DNA of 64,000 bases from Castanea sativa (taxonomy: Eukaryota; Streptophyta; Magnoliopsida; Fagales; Fagaceae): assembly GCF_040712315.1 (NCBI RefSeq), contig NC_134024.1, forward strand, positions 31,637,555 through 31,701,554. Direction: 5' to 3'. A model generated the notes under the pieces. It made no database searches, was not told where the DNA came from, and saw nothing but the letters and a program-made list of their open reading frames with translations. The position numbers were made by a program, and so were the translations under genes. Positions 1-11,600 of the stretch are shown one piece after another (positions within the stretch are counted from its first letter, which is position 1; every line of letters starts with the position of its first letter).

Positions 1-1710
1 CATGTGATGCACAAGAAAGCTATTAAATATGGGACAAAGTTTAGTTACAAAATTAGTTGTAGCCTTAAGCTACAAACTTACTTAATATTTTTTTATTAGA
101 GGTGAATTTTGACAAATCTACCATTAGATTACATCTTCTTCTTATATTCTCCACGCTTGCAAAATTTCAAGAAAATTAAAAATCAATAACTATGGCATTA
201 ATAAATTTTTTTTAATTGCAAGTTTTTGTAATTTAAAATTATGCTCAAAATATAAACTTATAGATCATATAGTAAATAATATCCGATTAACACAAAATTT
301 AACATATGTATTAAGAGAGTAGATAACATGCAATTCAATGGTTAGATTTTCAAAATATGTTGTAATATTTATTTTATTGAGTGAGTTTGTAGGCTTAAGT
401 TATAACCAATTTTGTAGCTAAACTTCGTCCTTAAATATGAATTATTGCATATTCAATTAGGGTAGTTTAAGAGATTATTTTAAATCTCCATTTCATTATA
501 TTTTAGCTGAAAAATACTATATTGTCCCATAAATATTGGAACACAAATTGTCTTTCAATACAAATGTTTATGAAGTTGCATTTCAATAATAAACTCCCCA
601 CAGAAAAATAATATAAATCAACCAAAAAAAAAAAAACTTCTATGAACAACTACTAATGTGAGTTTGCTCAAAAAAAAAAAAAAAAAAAAAACTACTAATG
701 TGAGTTTCATATTTTGTTGTTATTTCTATACTATAATATAGTCGCTAACCTGTGCGTACAATTTAATTAAAATTATATATATTTATTCGAATTTGTATAA
801 TTTTTTTTTTCAAATTTGTAATGAAACTCTTAATCCTCTATTTTATTTAATATAGGGAAAAGTGGATAAGTTGGGGGGAAAAAAAAACCAAATTTTGGTT
901 CAATTTTCAATCTCTCTATTAATTCACTTCTTGTGAGTTTTATAGACAAACTTCATAAACAAAAATGATAGAGAACATCATACTCATACAAACATATAAA
1001 GGCAAAGCAAATAATTATTTTTTTGAATTTAATTAAGAATAGTTGCATCAATAGGAGTCAGGGTTTCATGATTCAGTTTGGATGTTTCTTTTCAGTTGTA
1101 TCAAAATAATTACATACAATAAATGATATATCAATTTTTATTAACTGATAATAATAATAATAATATAATAGATGTACATGGCCTAACTCCTCTGAGGTAA
1201 CCAATTACATTATTCTTGTAATTAAGAACACTAAAATGGGCATAGCTATTAAAAAAAAAAAAACACTTAAATAGTTTAAAATTCTGGCATGCTTTTTCAC
1301 CACACATTGAAAAGTGGTTGCAGCCTTTTCAGTTGGTCTTGTTCCCTCCTTCTATGCTACTCAAATACTCTCTCGGTAAAATGCCATTTGAGCAAGACAC
1401 AAACTTGTTTGATTCAAATTCATTCACGCACATTACAGTGAGAGAGAGCTGGGCTGCGTGTGAAGAAGATGAATAAAGGAAAAGAAGAAGAAAATTCGAA
1501 GAAGAAAAAAAACTCACATCTATTATATCTCCTAGTGGATGATAAATCTGAGTTTTTCATATGCCTTCAAGGTGGCGCCGCCAATGCCTCAGCCGCATTG
1601 ATGCCAATCTTCAAAGCAAAGAGAATGATCTCTTTAGGGTTTTGAGTTTGGTGTTATAAAATAGGAGTCGGGTTTCACATTTTAGTTTGATGTTTCTTTA
1701 TATATATATA
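1..1710. other. AT-rich intergenic DNA
   Basis: No gene is supported here. The stretch is AT-rich with poly(A) runs (about 627-640 and 670-690), a short (AAT)n at about 1150-1165 and no conserved protein signal in any frame. Two overlapping small open frames around 1329-1645 are low-complexity (Ser/Phe or Lys/Glu rich) and are not credible genes. Confidence 0.6.
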
Positions 1711-1833
1711 ATTTGAAAATTAATTAGTGATGTGGCAAATATTTCTTTATTATATATAGAAATATAAAATTAGGATTTTTGTTTTTTTTAAATGATGCTG
1801 ACGTGGAAAATTGTGGTGTTAGCAGAGCTTCGG

Positions 1834-1868
<35 letters not shown>

Positions 1869-1989
1869 GAAAATAAATTAGTGATGTGGCAAATATTTCT
1901 TTATTATATATAGAAATATAAAATCAGGATTTTTGTTTTTTTTTTAAATGATGCTGACGTGGAAAATTGTAGTGTTAGTAGAGTTTTGG

Positions 1990-2045
<56 letters not shown>
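1711..2045. repeat. 154-bp tandem duplication with (TA)n tracts
   Basis: A block starting ATTTGAAAAT at 1711 recurs at 1865, an offset of 154 bp. Both copies contain the phrases TAGTGATGTGGCAAATATTT and GATGCTGACGTGGAAAATTG. Each copy ends in a pure TA microsatellite (about 1835-1864 and 1990-2045). The second TA tract is longer, suggesting slippage after the duplication. Confidence 0.85.
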
Positions 2046-2048
<3 letters not shown>

Positions 2049-2074
2049 TTATCCTTGGAAAATATAATACTGTT

Positions 2075-2250
2075 TTTTTTTTTTTTGAGAAACACACACA
2101 CACACACATATATATATAGGGGAAGTGGGATGAGATAAGGGAATACACTCACACGCCGCATGCAGTTTTGGTGTTGACGTATGAGTGTATTCCCTTATCT
2201 CATCTCCCTTCCCCAATATGTGTGTGTGTGTGTGTGTTTCTAAAAAAAAA
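2075..2250. repeat. Long foldback hairpin flanked by CA/TG tracts
   Basis: The left arm runs poly(T), GAGAAACACACAC, a TA tract, then GGGGAAGTGGGATGAGATAAG and GAATACACTCA. The right arm gives the reverse complement in order: TGAGTGTATTC, CTTATCTCATCTCCCTTCCCC, a TG tract, GTGTGTTTC and poly(A). Arms are roughly 70-75 bp around a centre near 2160. It looks like a foldback element or MITE relic; no target duplication was identified. Confidence 0.7.
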
Positions 2251-2316
2251 GATACTCAGTGTTGTTGAGTTGTTCCATATCGGTAAGACGTAATATTAAG
2301 AAGGGGTTTATCATTT

Positions 2317-2395
2317 GCTCCGCGACATTAACTTCTGCTCCGCGACATTAACTTCTGCATGCAGTTTTGGTATTGGCGTGTGAGTGTATTCCCAA
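2317..2395. repeat. 20-bp direct repeat plus partial copy of the hairpin centre
   Basis: GCTCCGCGACATTAACTTCT occurs twice head to tail (2317-2336 and 2337-2356). It is followed by GCATGCAGTTTTGG and GTGTGAGTGTATTCCC, which repeat the centre and right arm of the hairpin at 2156-2193 with small changes. This is a local duplication. Confidence 0.75.
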
Positions 2396-2735
2396 TATAA
2401 TACTGTTTGTAGTTTGTAATTTATTAGTCAATATAACTATATGTTTGAATTTAATTTGAGAATCTAATATAATGTATCTAAGTTTTACCCAAACATATGT
2501 AAAGACAATTAGAGTGAGACGAGAAAAACCTATCCTCGTTTTATTATTTCTTTGAGTTGGGTAAAACTTGTGTAGAATAGAGGCTGGTTAGACAAGAAAA
2601 GAAATTTTTTACAATCCCTAATTAAAATATTTGTATTTATTAGATTCTTTTTTAAATAGGTAATTTGTCAAAGAATGAGAGGTGAAGTTCGAAGTATAGT
2701 ATAGATATGGGGCATCACAAAGGGCAGTATTTCTT
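2396..2735. other. Intergenic DNA, nothing recognised
   Basis: AT-rich unique-looking sequence between the duplicated hairpin fragment and the host segment that recurs at 36.2 kb. No coding potential or repeat structure was seen. Confidence 0.5.
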
Positions 2736-2843
2736 TTGGATTATTAATTAAACCCTTATTTAATTGTTAGATTCTACACGAGTATGTTAATTTTGTAAAA
2801 TTTCTTTTTGGTATCAAAGTACCACATGTGTTGTGTTTGGATG
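2736..2843. repeat. Host segment X, copy A (left of solo LTR)
   Basis: The phrases TTGGATTATTAATTAAACCC, TTTTTGGTATCAAAGTACCA and CATGTGTTGTGTTTGGATG recur with small changes at 36190-36600. The copy here breaks at the solo LTR (2844) and resumes at 3831 with CTTTTAAAATATTTAAAAAG, matching the uninterrupted junction near 36597. It is therefore host DNA predating the insertion. Confidence 0.7.
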
Positions 2844-3825
2844 TGATAGGCCAAGAATGTAGTAACCCTTTGGGTAAATTAACCAATTAATTAGCTAAGT
2901 AAATTAATTAAGTAAATTTAACATGTAATACGCATGGTAGCACAAACAAATCACCAAATAACTAAATGTAGTAGAAATTAAATTTGGCACGGGTGATTTG
3001 CTTACGAATGGGGAAAACCACCAAGACATATCCCCACCGGGTGTATTTAAGGTCACCTCTCTCGAGAATGAATCCCAGTACCTTATACTAACCTACAGTT
3101 GAATCCTTACCCCAATACACAATTGGACTTGTAATGTAGTGACAATCTTTTTTTTCAATGCACGGCACCCAGTACGTGACTAACCAATTGATGCGCGGAT
3201 CCTAGTACGCGGCTTACACACCAACTTAAGAAAGATGTTGGAAACAAAGTTCTTCAGTTCATCCACATGATGAAGATCAAGAAACTCCTTGGTTACAAAA
3301 CCCTACGACGTACAAACGCAATAGCTTCTTCAAGAGAAAGATGAACTAGGGCAAATTGTCTCTAGTTACAATTTGAGTAAATAATCACTTTGCATCAATT
3401 TGCATCCAGTTACGTCACCCTAGACGACCCTTAAAATAATTTTTATATATGTCTAGGGTTGTGAGAAAAGAAACCCTACACAAATAGCTTGGATATGCGT
3501 GAAAATCAGAATTGAAAATCAGATTTTCGTAAATCTTGATAGATAGGCTATCTGTCGAGCTACTGTCGAGTTTCGGGGCTAAAAGCTTCTTTTGAACCTC
3601 GATAAATACAATCTGTCGAGCTATCTGTCAAGTTTTAAAATACAACACTTCTTCACTTATTCTTGAATAGACTTGGATGGCTTTAACTCTTGACTTGAAC
3701 ACAATGTTGCTTGAAGACTTAAACCATCCTAGATCTACCCAAATATAAGTAGAGTGCGTTTTGTCAAAAGATTAGCCAATTCTAAATGACATATGTTCAT
3801 AACAAGTTCTATATATGTCCTAACA
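2844..3825 (-). mobile_element. Solo LTR of the TRGAG family, TSD GGATG
   Basis: It begins TGATAGGCCAAGAATGTAG and ends ATATGTCCTAACA, the same ends and body as the LTRs at 15373-16353 and 23366-24369. A perfect 5-bp duplication GGATG flanks it (2839-2843 and 3826-3830). No internal region, PBS or PPT is present, so this is a solo LTR left by LTR-LTR recombination. Minus orientation is inferred from the intact family members, whose gag and PBS are on the minus strand. Confidence 0.93.
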
Positions 3826-3960
3826 GGATGCTTTTAAAATATTTAAAAAGTATTTGGTAGCTAATTATGAAAGGAAAAATGACAGTGTTGAGAAATCAAT
3901 AAAAACAAATAAAACACATTCTTTTCTTTTCTCTTAACTGAATGTTGCTAAAGCAATTCA

Positions 3961-4459
3961 TTTTTGACTAATCGGTATGGGGATGCGGAAAAGGGATGAC
4001 CGACCCGTGGGCCGACAGATCAGGCAATCCCCGATCCTAAAGACCCATCCCCCTAAGGTTTCCATGGGGCTTGCGTGGGGCTCGCTCACACATCCTTACA
4101 TGGAAATTACTTGCATTTCACGTCTAAAGGCCCTACCACGCAATCAAATCTCTTATATATGGAAAGGTGATCCCGAATATCTTGGAACCCTTCTCTATAC
4201 AAGAAAATTCCCTCGTATCAAGGGATTTGGGTTAGCTCTCTACCACTATATAAACCACAAACCTTCCCTTCTTGAGGTATGTGAATTCTCCCTAACTCTT
4301 GCATTCTTGAGTTCTTGGAGATTCTTCTATCTCTAACTTAACATTCGAAGGGTCTTTGGCTAGTACCTCACCAATGCCCATTGATTGGTTCTTCTTTTTT
4401 GTACATCCATTGGCACATGTGTGGACAATCAACTCATTGATGATTTTTGTGCATCATCA
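3961..4459 (+). repeat. Gypsy1 5' LTR (5' end trimmed)
   Basis: It matches the 3' LTR at 14466-15023 from TTTTTGACTAATCGGTATGG to GATTTTTGTGCATCATCA. The 3' copy starts TGATGAGGATAA, which is absent here. The 3' copy also has three tandem copies of a GATGACCGACCC-type motif where this one has one. The PBS follows directly. Confidence 0.88.
4247..4254 (+). promoter_or_regulatory. TATA box in Gypsy1 5' LTR
   Basis: TATATAAA lies in the context CCACTATATAAACC, about 210 bp before the LTR end. The same position in the 3' LTR (about 14803) also reads CTATATAAACC. This is where U3 promoters of LTR elements normally sit. Function is inferred from position and motif only. Confidence 0.6.
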
Positions 4460-4460
4460 G

Positions 4461-4477
4461 TTGGCGCCGTCAGTGGG
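4461..4477 (+). other. Gypsy1 primer-binding site
   Basis: TTGGCGCCGTCAGTGGG directly follows the LTR end CATCATCAG. The TGGCGCC core is common to plant Ty3/Gypsy elements primed by host tRNAs. Gypsy2 has TTGGCGCCGTCTGTGGG and Gypsy3 TTGGCGCTGTCTGTGGG at the same place, so the three use the same primer type. The exact tRNA was not assigned. Confidence 0.8.
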
Positions 4478-4522
4478 AAATGAGTGATAAGCCATATCAC
4501 CATTTTAAAGACAAAAATTTGT

Positions 4523-5900
4523 ATGGTCCTGACACGATCAATGACCACCACCAACCAAGAGATCGGGAACCCGCCCAATGCATTGGAGAGGCAGGTGAAA
4601 AACTTTGCCACAGCGGTTGAGCGGCTCACCCAACAAATCCACGAGTTGGAACGACAGTTGGAGCAGCGAAATGATCAGGAGCCAGACGATTAGAATGATG
4701 GACATGATAGGGATGAACACGACAACAATCATCCCTCTATGAATGATCACCAAGAAAGGGACAACTAGGAGGAAAGCAATGTCGTCAGTAAACGGGACCA
4801 ACAGGATACCAGTCGTCCCTCCAAGTTGGAAGTCGATGCGTTGCGCATGTTGCAAGAGATGCAGATGATGAAAGAGAAGATGGATATGATGATGAATGCC
4901 TTAAAGGGTCGAGTGTCCACTAGCTTGGAAAAACTAGTCCATCGCACCAATTCCCCCTTTATTACACCGGTCATTTCCTTCCCCCTTCCGGCCAAGTTCC
5001 GAATGCCACAAGTGGAAGCGTACGATCGATTGAAGGACCCCCTCGACCACCTGGAGTAGTTAAAAACTCTTATGCACCTATAAGGGGTCTCGAAAGAGAT
5101 CATGTGCAGAGCATTTCCCACCACACTCAAAGGACTAGCCTGGGTATGGTTCAGCAAGATAGCCCCTAATTCCGTCTTGACCTTCAAGGAATTGAGCAGG
5201 CTCTTTGTCACACATCTCATTGGAGGACAGTGATATAAGAGGTCCTTAGCAAGCCTCCTGAGCATTAAATAGCGGAACGACAAGAGCTTGAGGTCCTATG
5301 TCACTCAGTTTAACAAGGAGGCACTACTAATCGACGAAGTCGACGATAAGGTCCTGGTCACAGCCTTTGCCAACGAACTCCAATTTGGAAAGTTCTTGTT
5401 CTTTGTTTACAAGAATGATCCGAAGACTATGACTGACATGTTGTACTGAGCCATGAAGTACATGAACGCCGAGGATGGCGTGATCACCAGAGGGGGCAAA
5501 CTAAAGAAGCAAGAAAAGTGTGACAATCCCTGTCCAGAAAAAGGTAGGAAGGTAGCCCGAATAGGTGAGAGAAGGGATGAACGAAGGTAAAGGCCCCCAC
5601 CGGGATGAATCGCTAACTTCACTCCGCTTAATGCCTCGCTCGATCAAGTCCTAATGCAGATTAAAAATGACCCTGCCTTGACATGGCCCGATAAGTTGAA
5701 GAGCGACCCTAACAATAGGCTAAGGAATAAGTATTGTCACTTCCATTGCGACGATGGTCACGACACCTCCGATTGCTATGACTTAAAGTAACAGATAGAA
5801 GCCCTCATTAGAAAAGGAAAATTGCAACGGTTCGTAGGGCGAGAAAGGGAAAGAGAAAACCTGCCAATGGACCAAAAGTCAAACCGGCGAGCTGAGGAAC
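4523..5900 (+). pseudogene. Gypsy1 gag (capsid/nucleocapsid), broken
   Basis: Translation starts MVLTRSMTTT, the start shared with Gypsy3 (MILTRSMATT), so I prefer it to the upstream Met at 4484. Next come an N-terminal coiled segment (ALERQVKNFATAVERL), a capsid-like region (SFPLPAKFRMPQVEAYD, then RAFPTTLKGLAWVWF) and a zinc knuckle of type CxxHC..GHxTxxCY around 5735-5785. All lie in one frame but are cut by about ten stops (for example at 4691, 5056, 5446 and 5788), mostly where Gln, Arg or Trp is expected. Gag would form the virus-like particle; this copy cannot make a full protein. Confidence 0.88.
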
Positions 5901-6505
5901 AACCTAGGGCCATAAGAGTGATTTTCGGGGGGAGCACAATGGTCGGGTCCTCAAGAAAGGCAAGGAAGACTTACTTGCGGATGGTGCAAAACATCCAACT
6001 CACTGGTCATCCACCTAAGCTTACTCGAATGGATGACTTGGTGATAAGCTTTACTAAGGAGGATGCTCGACGAGTACTCCACCTCCACAACGATGCCTTG
6101 GTGATTAGCCTGACCATAGCAGACTTCAATACCCAACAAGTCTTGGTGGATAATGGAAGCTCAGCCGACATCCTCTACTATCCCGCCTTCTAGCAAATGA
6201 GGATTAGTAAGGAACGTCTCACGCCATTGGACGTCCCTCTAGTGAGCTTTGGCGGAACGAAGGTCATGCCCGTTGGGTCCATTACATTGCCGGTTACCAT
6301 CGGCACCTATCCTCAACAAATCACAAAGGATGTCACCTTCTTGGTAGTGGATTGCTCATTAGCCTACAATGCCATCATTGGGCGACCAACGCTTAACGTA
6401 TGGAGAGTAGCCACATCCACGTATCACTTACTACTGAAGTTCCCTATGGAGTGTGAGATAGGGGGGCCCACGGAGATCAAATGGCTGCTCGAGAATGTTA
6501 CATAG
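5900..6505 (+). pseudogene. Gypsy1 protease region, broken
   Basis: It continues the gag frame. The aspartic protease signature reads LVDNGSSADILYYPAF (near 6145-6193): the usual DxGSSADI motif with an Asn in DNG. The C-terminal flap segment reads AYNAIIGRPTLN (6361-6396). A TAG at 6193 splits the domain and a second TAG at 6503 ends the frame. The retroviral-type protease would cleave Gag-Pol. Inactive as given. Confidence 0.85.
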
Positions 6506-6519
6506 CCATGTTGGAGATA

Positions 6520-7560
6520 AACGAACAAATGACCACTATGAACATTGAGAAACAACGAGTGAATGTAGAACCAATAGAGGGATTGGAAACCATTTCCTTG
6601 GACGAAGAGCACGCAGATTGGATCACTTGCATCGGCACACAAGCCAGCCCTTTGGTATGAATTGGGCTAATCCTTTTCCTAAGGGACAACCTTGACATCT
6701 TCGCTTGGAGCCATAAGGATATGTTTGGGATCGACCCAAGCATCATGGTCCATTAGCTCAACGTTTCCCCGTCCTTTCCACCCATCTGACAAAGAAAAAG
6801 GGTCTTTACTTAAGAAATGGACAAGGCTATAGCCAAAGAGGTTCATAAATTGTTGAACGCAGGCTTCATTAGAGAAGTCTACTACCCTAAATGGTTGGCC
6901 AATTTGGTCATGGTTAACAAGGCAAATGGAAAGTGGAGAATGTGTGTGGACTTCACCAACCTAAACAAAGCCTATCCAAAGGATAGCTATCCCCTACCAC
7001 GGATCGACCTCCGTGTAGACTTGACGGCTAGACACTAGTTGTTGAGCTTTATGGATGCTTTCTTTGGTTACAATGAGATCAAGCTTGAGGAGTCTAACGA
7101 AGAGAAAATGTCGTTCATCATAAGCCAAGGCCTGCTACAAGGTCATGGCATTCGGATTGAAAAATGCAGGGGCAACGTACCAAAGGCTCGTAAACAAGAT
7201 GTTCATCTGACAGATCAGGCAGAATGTCAAGGTATACATAGATGACATGTTAGTGAAGAGCAAAGAAGAGGATCACCACCTTAATGATCTTAGGGAGACG
7301 TTTGAAACTCTTTGCCTTTACGGAATGAAGCTCAATCCCAGCAAATGTGTGTTCGAGGTATCATCGGGAAAGTTTCTTGGCTTCATGGTATCTTAATAGG
7401 GTGTCGAAACCAATCCCGAGAAGATCCAAGCAATCATAGATATGAGCTCGTCAAAGAACGTTAAAGAGGTACAAAGCTTAAACAGAAGAGTTGTGGCACT
7501 CAACAAATTCGTCTCGCGGGCAATGGACAAATGTTTGCCATTCTTTAGAATCCTAAAGAA
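6520..7560 (+). pseudogene. Gypsy1 reverse transcriptase, broken
   Basis: RT motifs appear in order: NAGFIREVYYPKWLANLVMV, KWRMCVDFTNLNKAYPKDSY, PLPRID, SFMDAFFGYNEI, then after a frameshift near 7130-7140 GLKNAGATYQRLV and the catalytic VYIDDMLVKS (about 7231-7260). The connection domain follows (KLNPSKCVFEVSSGKFLGFM). Stops lie at 6756, 6787, 6811, 7036, 7230 and 7396. The polymerase Asp pair in YIDD is intact, but the frame is not. By family knowledge it copies element RNA into cDNA. Confidence 0.9.
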
Positions 7561-8020
7561 AGCTTTTGACTAGACCAATGAATGTCAGAAGGCATTCGAG
7601 AAATCGAAGGCATACCTAGCATCCCCACCACTCCTAAGTCCATCCAAACCCGATGAAGAGCTCTTCCTATATTTGGCTATATCCCCTACAACCGTTAGTT
7701 CAACCCTGATCGGAAAGGAAGATCACGTGCAATTTCCCGTGTATTGCACTAGTCGAGCACTAAGGGGGATAGAAGAGAGATATCCCCCCATGGAAAAGTT
7801 AGCCTTCGTATTGATTACAGCAGCCTGCAAGCTTAGGCCATACTTCCAAGCATATACCATAGTGGTTCAAACGGACAAGCCCCTCCAAAAAATAATGGAT
7901 AATCCAGAGGCTGCCTAACAGTTGGTCTTATGGGCAATAGAGTTGAGTGAGTTTGACATATGGTACCACCCAAGGATCGAGATCAAGGCCCATGCCTTAG
8001 CTGACTTTATCGCATAATTT
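7560..8020 (+). pseudogene. Gypsy1 RNase H domain (RT-linked), broken
   Basis: The frame encodes the RT-associated RNase H region of Gypsy elements: LYLAISPTTVSSTLIGKED, then PVYCTSRALRGIEERYPPME and KLAFVLITAACKLRPYF, followed by the tether toward the second RNase H (ELSEFDIWYHPRIEIKA, HALADFIA). Stops at 7573, 7916, 8015 and 8041 interrupt it. Confidence 0.82.
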
Positions 8021-8039
8021 ACGGTAAGCGAAACTGATG

Positions 8040-8440
8040 ACTAGGGGGTAACCCCTTGGAAGGTTCAAACGAACGGGTTGTCCGACAAACATGCTGGAGG
8101 AATTAATGTGGTCTTTCAATCCCCCGAAGGGGACACCATCGAATGTGTCATCCTACTCCAATTCCTGACGACCAATAATGAGGCCGAATACGAAGCCATT
8201 CTCACACGGCTTGATTTGTCCAAAGCAGTTGGGGCCTCATTATCCGTCCTTCATAGCAACTCACAAGTTGTTGTCGGGCATATTATTGGGGATTACGAAG
8301 CCAAGGGTGAACAAATGAAAAAGTATCTCAACCTTATTAGAAGATGGATGAATCAAACATTTACAGTAAAATTTTTACAAGTCCTACGAGAAGAAAATGA
8401 GCACTTAGACTGATTGGCCAAAACTGCATCTACGAAACAC
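8040..8440 (+). pseudogene. Gypsy1 archaeal-type RNase H, broken
   Basis: A second RNase H follows the first, the hallmark of the Tat lineage. Visible are GGINVVFQSPEGDTIECV, the acidic motif TNNEAEYEAIL and a degraded third motif, LHSNSQVVVGHI, in which the expected catalytic Asp of the SDSQ motif reads Asn. The first acidic motif (normally VDG) reads TNGLSD. Loss of these acids means the domain would be inactive even without the stops. Confidence 0.82.
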
Positions 8441-8639
8441 ATGATGGTCGATCGACAGGTCCTATCCTTCATTCAGCAGTCCCCTGCCATTGAGGAATTG
8501 GAGATACGGATGATTCCAAAGGGCGTTAACTGGACAACTCCAATCATCTCCTACCTTAAGAATGCGACCCTTCCCGAAGAACGCGATGAATCCCAACGAT
8601 TGAAAGTTTGGGCAGCACGGTTTGTTCTAATAGAGGTTG

Positions 8640-9830
8640 TGCTATACAAGAAAGGCTTCTCTTGATCACACCTAAGGTGTTTGATCCCTGATGAAGCAGA
8701 CTACATTATGAGGGAAGTCTATGAAGGGGTGTGTGGGAACCATTTAGAGGCACAATCGTTGGTCCATAAGCTCATACGAGCAGGGTACAATAAATTGGCC
8801 CACAATGCAAAAGGATGCCTAATCCTACATGAAGGCATGTGACAAATGCCAATGCTTTAGCAATGTAAGGCAACCGTCAGAACCACTCACCCTGATGCAC
8901 GCTCCATGGCTTTTTGCTCAATGGGGACTGGACATCATAAGACATTTTCCAATGGAAATGCGACAATTCAAGTTCCTTATTGTGGGGATTGACTACACCA
9001 AATGGGTAGAAGAAGAACCACTAGCAACCATCACGAAGAAAAATGTCCATAACTTCGTCTAGAAGAGCATCATCTGCCGATTCAGAATCCCTAGGGTCCT
9101 CATCTTTGACAATGGCAAATAGTTCGACAACGATATGTTTAGAGACTTTTGCAAGCAATTAGAGATCAAGAACCATTACTCTTCACCTGCCCACCTAAAA
9201 GCCAATGGATAAGTTGAGGTTACAAATTGATCCTTGCTCAAACTGATCAAGACTTGGCTAGAGGGGGCAAAAAGGATATGGTCGGACGAGCTACTAAGCA
9301 CCTTATGGGCATATAGGACAACCACTCAGACACCCATAGGAGAAACACTGTTTCATCTAGCATTCGGAAGTGAGGCTGTCATCCCCGCGAAGATGGGAAT
9401 AGCAAGTTATAGGATAGCCTACCATGAAAAAGGGAAGAATGAAGAAGGGATCCGTCTGCATTTGGATCTGCTGGAAGGGGTAAGGACGGCTGTTGAGTAA
9501 CGAATGGCCCGATACCAAGACCCCATGGCCAAACACTATAACACCAAAGTGAAGCCTCGACACTTCAGCATTGGGGACCTTGTCTTGAGGAAAGTGACTA
9601 CAGCCACCATAGATCCCACGCAAGGGAAGTTAGGACCAACTAGGAAGGTCTATACAAAATCATTGATTACAACAGGAAGGGAACCTACTACTTGGAAACG
9701 CTCGATGAGCAAAGGCTACACCATCCTTGGAATGCCGATCACCTTAGAAGATACTATTAGTAGTGCACTAGCAATAGCCTATGTTATTGCTTATGTTATC
9801 GCTTTTCTTAAAGTTTTTGTTTAAGTAGTT
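8640..9830 (+). pseudogene. Gypsy1 integrase, broken
   Basis: The zinc-binding N-terminus is present (YMKACDKCQCFSN, about 8826-8865). The DDE core follows as WGLDIIRHFPMEMRQFKFL, VLIFDNGK and NHYSSPAHLKANG. Then come the LWAYRTT and ETLFHLAFGSEAVIP blocks and the C-terminal FSIGDLVLRKV domain. Stops lie at 9061, 9118, 9208, 9226 and 9498. The first two core Asp and their context are recognisable. Integrase would insert cDNA into the host genome. Confidence 0.87.
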
Positions 9831-9929
9831 AACAGATTAGTTTTTGGCTGATCAAACAGCAAGTTATCAACATTTTCATTTGGTTTATTTTCTAAAGGAG
9901 TTATTGTTATCTATAATGAGGAAAGGCTT

Positions 9930-11600
9930 ATAAAAAGTGAAGTCCTATTTCAAGGGCAAATAGACGATCAAGGATGCCTTTGTGCACCTGATCAACTCCT
10001 AAGTCCTACCTAAGGTGTGGACAGATGATCAAGGATGCCCTCGTGCACCAAATCAAATCCTAAGTCCTGTCTAAAGGGTGGATAGATGATCAAGGATGCT
10101 TTCGTGCACCTGATCAAATCCTAAGTCCTACCTAAGGGATGGACAGAAGATCAAGGATGCCCTCATGCACCTGATCAACTCCTAAGTCCTACCTAAAGGG
10201 TGGACAGATGATCAAGGATGACCTCATGCACTTGATCAAATCCTAAGTCCTACCCAAGGACAGAAGTGCAAGGATGACCTCATACTCTTAACCAAATCCT
10301 AAGTCCTACCTAAGGGATGGAAAAATGATCAAGGATGCCCTCGTGCACCTGATCAACTCCTAAGTCCTACCTAAGGGGTGGACAGATGATCAAGGATGAC
10401 CTCATGCACTTGATAAAATCCTAAGTCCTACCCAAGGAAAAAAGAGCAAGGATGACCTCATGCTTCTAACCAAATCCTAAGTCCTACCTAAGGGATGGAC
10501 AAATGATCAAGGATGCCCTCGTGCACCTGATCAACTCCTAAGTCCTATCTAAGGGGTGGACAGATGATCAAGGATTCCCTTGTGCACCTGATTAACTCTT
10601 AAGTCCTACCTAAGGGGTTGACAGATGATTAAGAATGCCTTCGTGCGCCTGATCAACTCCTAAGTCCTACCTAAGGGGTCGACAAATGATCAAGAATGCC
10701 CTCGTGCGCCTGATCAACTCCTAAGTCCTACCTAAAGGGTGGATAGATGATCAAGAATGCCCTCGTGCACATGATCAAATTCTAAGTCCTCCCTAAGGGG
10801 TGGATAGATGATCAAGGATGTCCTTGTGCACCTAATCAAATCTTAAGTCCGACCCAAGGATAGACGATCAAGGATGCCCTTGTGCACCTGATCAAATCCT
10901 AAGTCCTACCTAAGGGGTGGACAAGATCAAGGATGCCCTCGTGCACCTAATCAAATTCTAATTCCTACCTAAGGGGTGGACAGATGATCAAGGTTGCCCT
11001 CGTGCACCTGATCAACTCCTAAGTCCTACCTAAGGGGTGGACACTTGATCAACTCCTAAGTCCTACGTAAGGGGTGAACAGATGATCAAGGATGCCCTCG
11101 TGCACCTGAACAACTCCTAAGTCCTACCTAAGGGGTGGACACTTGATCAACTCCTAAGTCCTACGTAAGGGGTGAACAGATGATCAAGGATGCCCTTGTC
11201 CACTAATCAAATCCTAAGTCCTACCTAAAGGATGTACAGACGATCAAGGATGCCGTCGTGCACCTGATCAACCCTTAAGTCCTACCTAAGGGGTAGACAG
11301 ATGATTGAGGATGCCCTCGTGCACCTAATCAACTCCTAAGTCCTACCCAAGGACAGACGATCAAGGATGCCCTCGTGCACTTGATCAAATCCTAAGTCTT
11401 GCCTAAGTGATGGACAGATAATCAAGGATGCCCTCGTGCACCTAATCAACTCTTAAGTCCTAACTAAGGGGTGGACATATGAACAAGGTTGTCTTCGTGC
11501 ACCTGATCAAGTCCTAAGTCCTACCTAAGAAGTCAATAAACAATCAAGGATGCCCTTATGCACCTAGTCCTTATCAAAAATCAAGACCCTACCCAAAAGG
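9930..11600 (+). repeat. Gypsy1 60-bp tandem array (about 27 copies)
   Basis: The unit reads approximately GATCAAGGATGCCCTCGTGC, ACCTGATCAACTCCTAAGTC, CTACCTAAGGGGTGGACAGAT. It recurs every 60-62 bp from about 9968 to 11580, with shorter variants (for example near 10255, 10435 and 11040). GATCAAGG and CCTGATC form a small inverted repeat inside each unit. The array sits exactly between the integrase end and the antisense gene. Confidence 0.93.

Noticed and set aside
1329..1645. Two small overlapping open frames as possible peptides
   Set aside because: Low-complexity composition, no homologous feature, antisense to each other.
4429..5283. Minus-strand frames over Gypsy1 gag (for example 172 codons at 4765-5283) as genes
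   Set aside because: They mirror the gag coding strand, have no domain and no counterpart in the better-preserved Gypsy2.
4523..9500. Stop-codon readthrough or recoding in Gypsy1 because many stops are TAG
   Set aside because: TGA and TAA also occur, along with a frameshift in RT; the pattern fits cytosine deamination.
9930..11600. CRISPR-like regular repeats
   Set aside because: Units are contiguous 60-bp tandem repeats without unique spacers, inside a plant retrotransposon.
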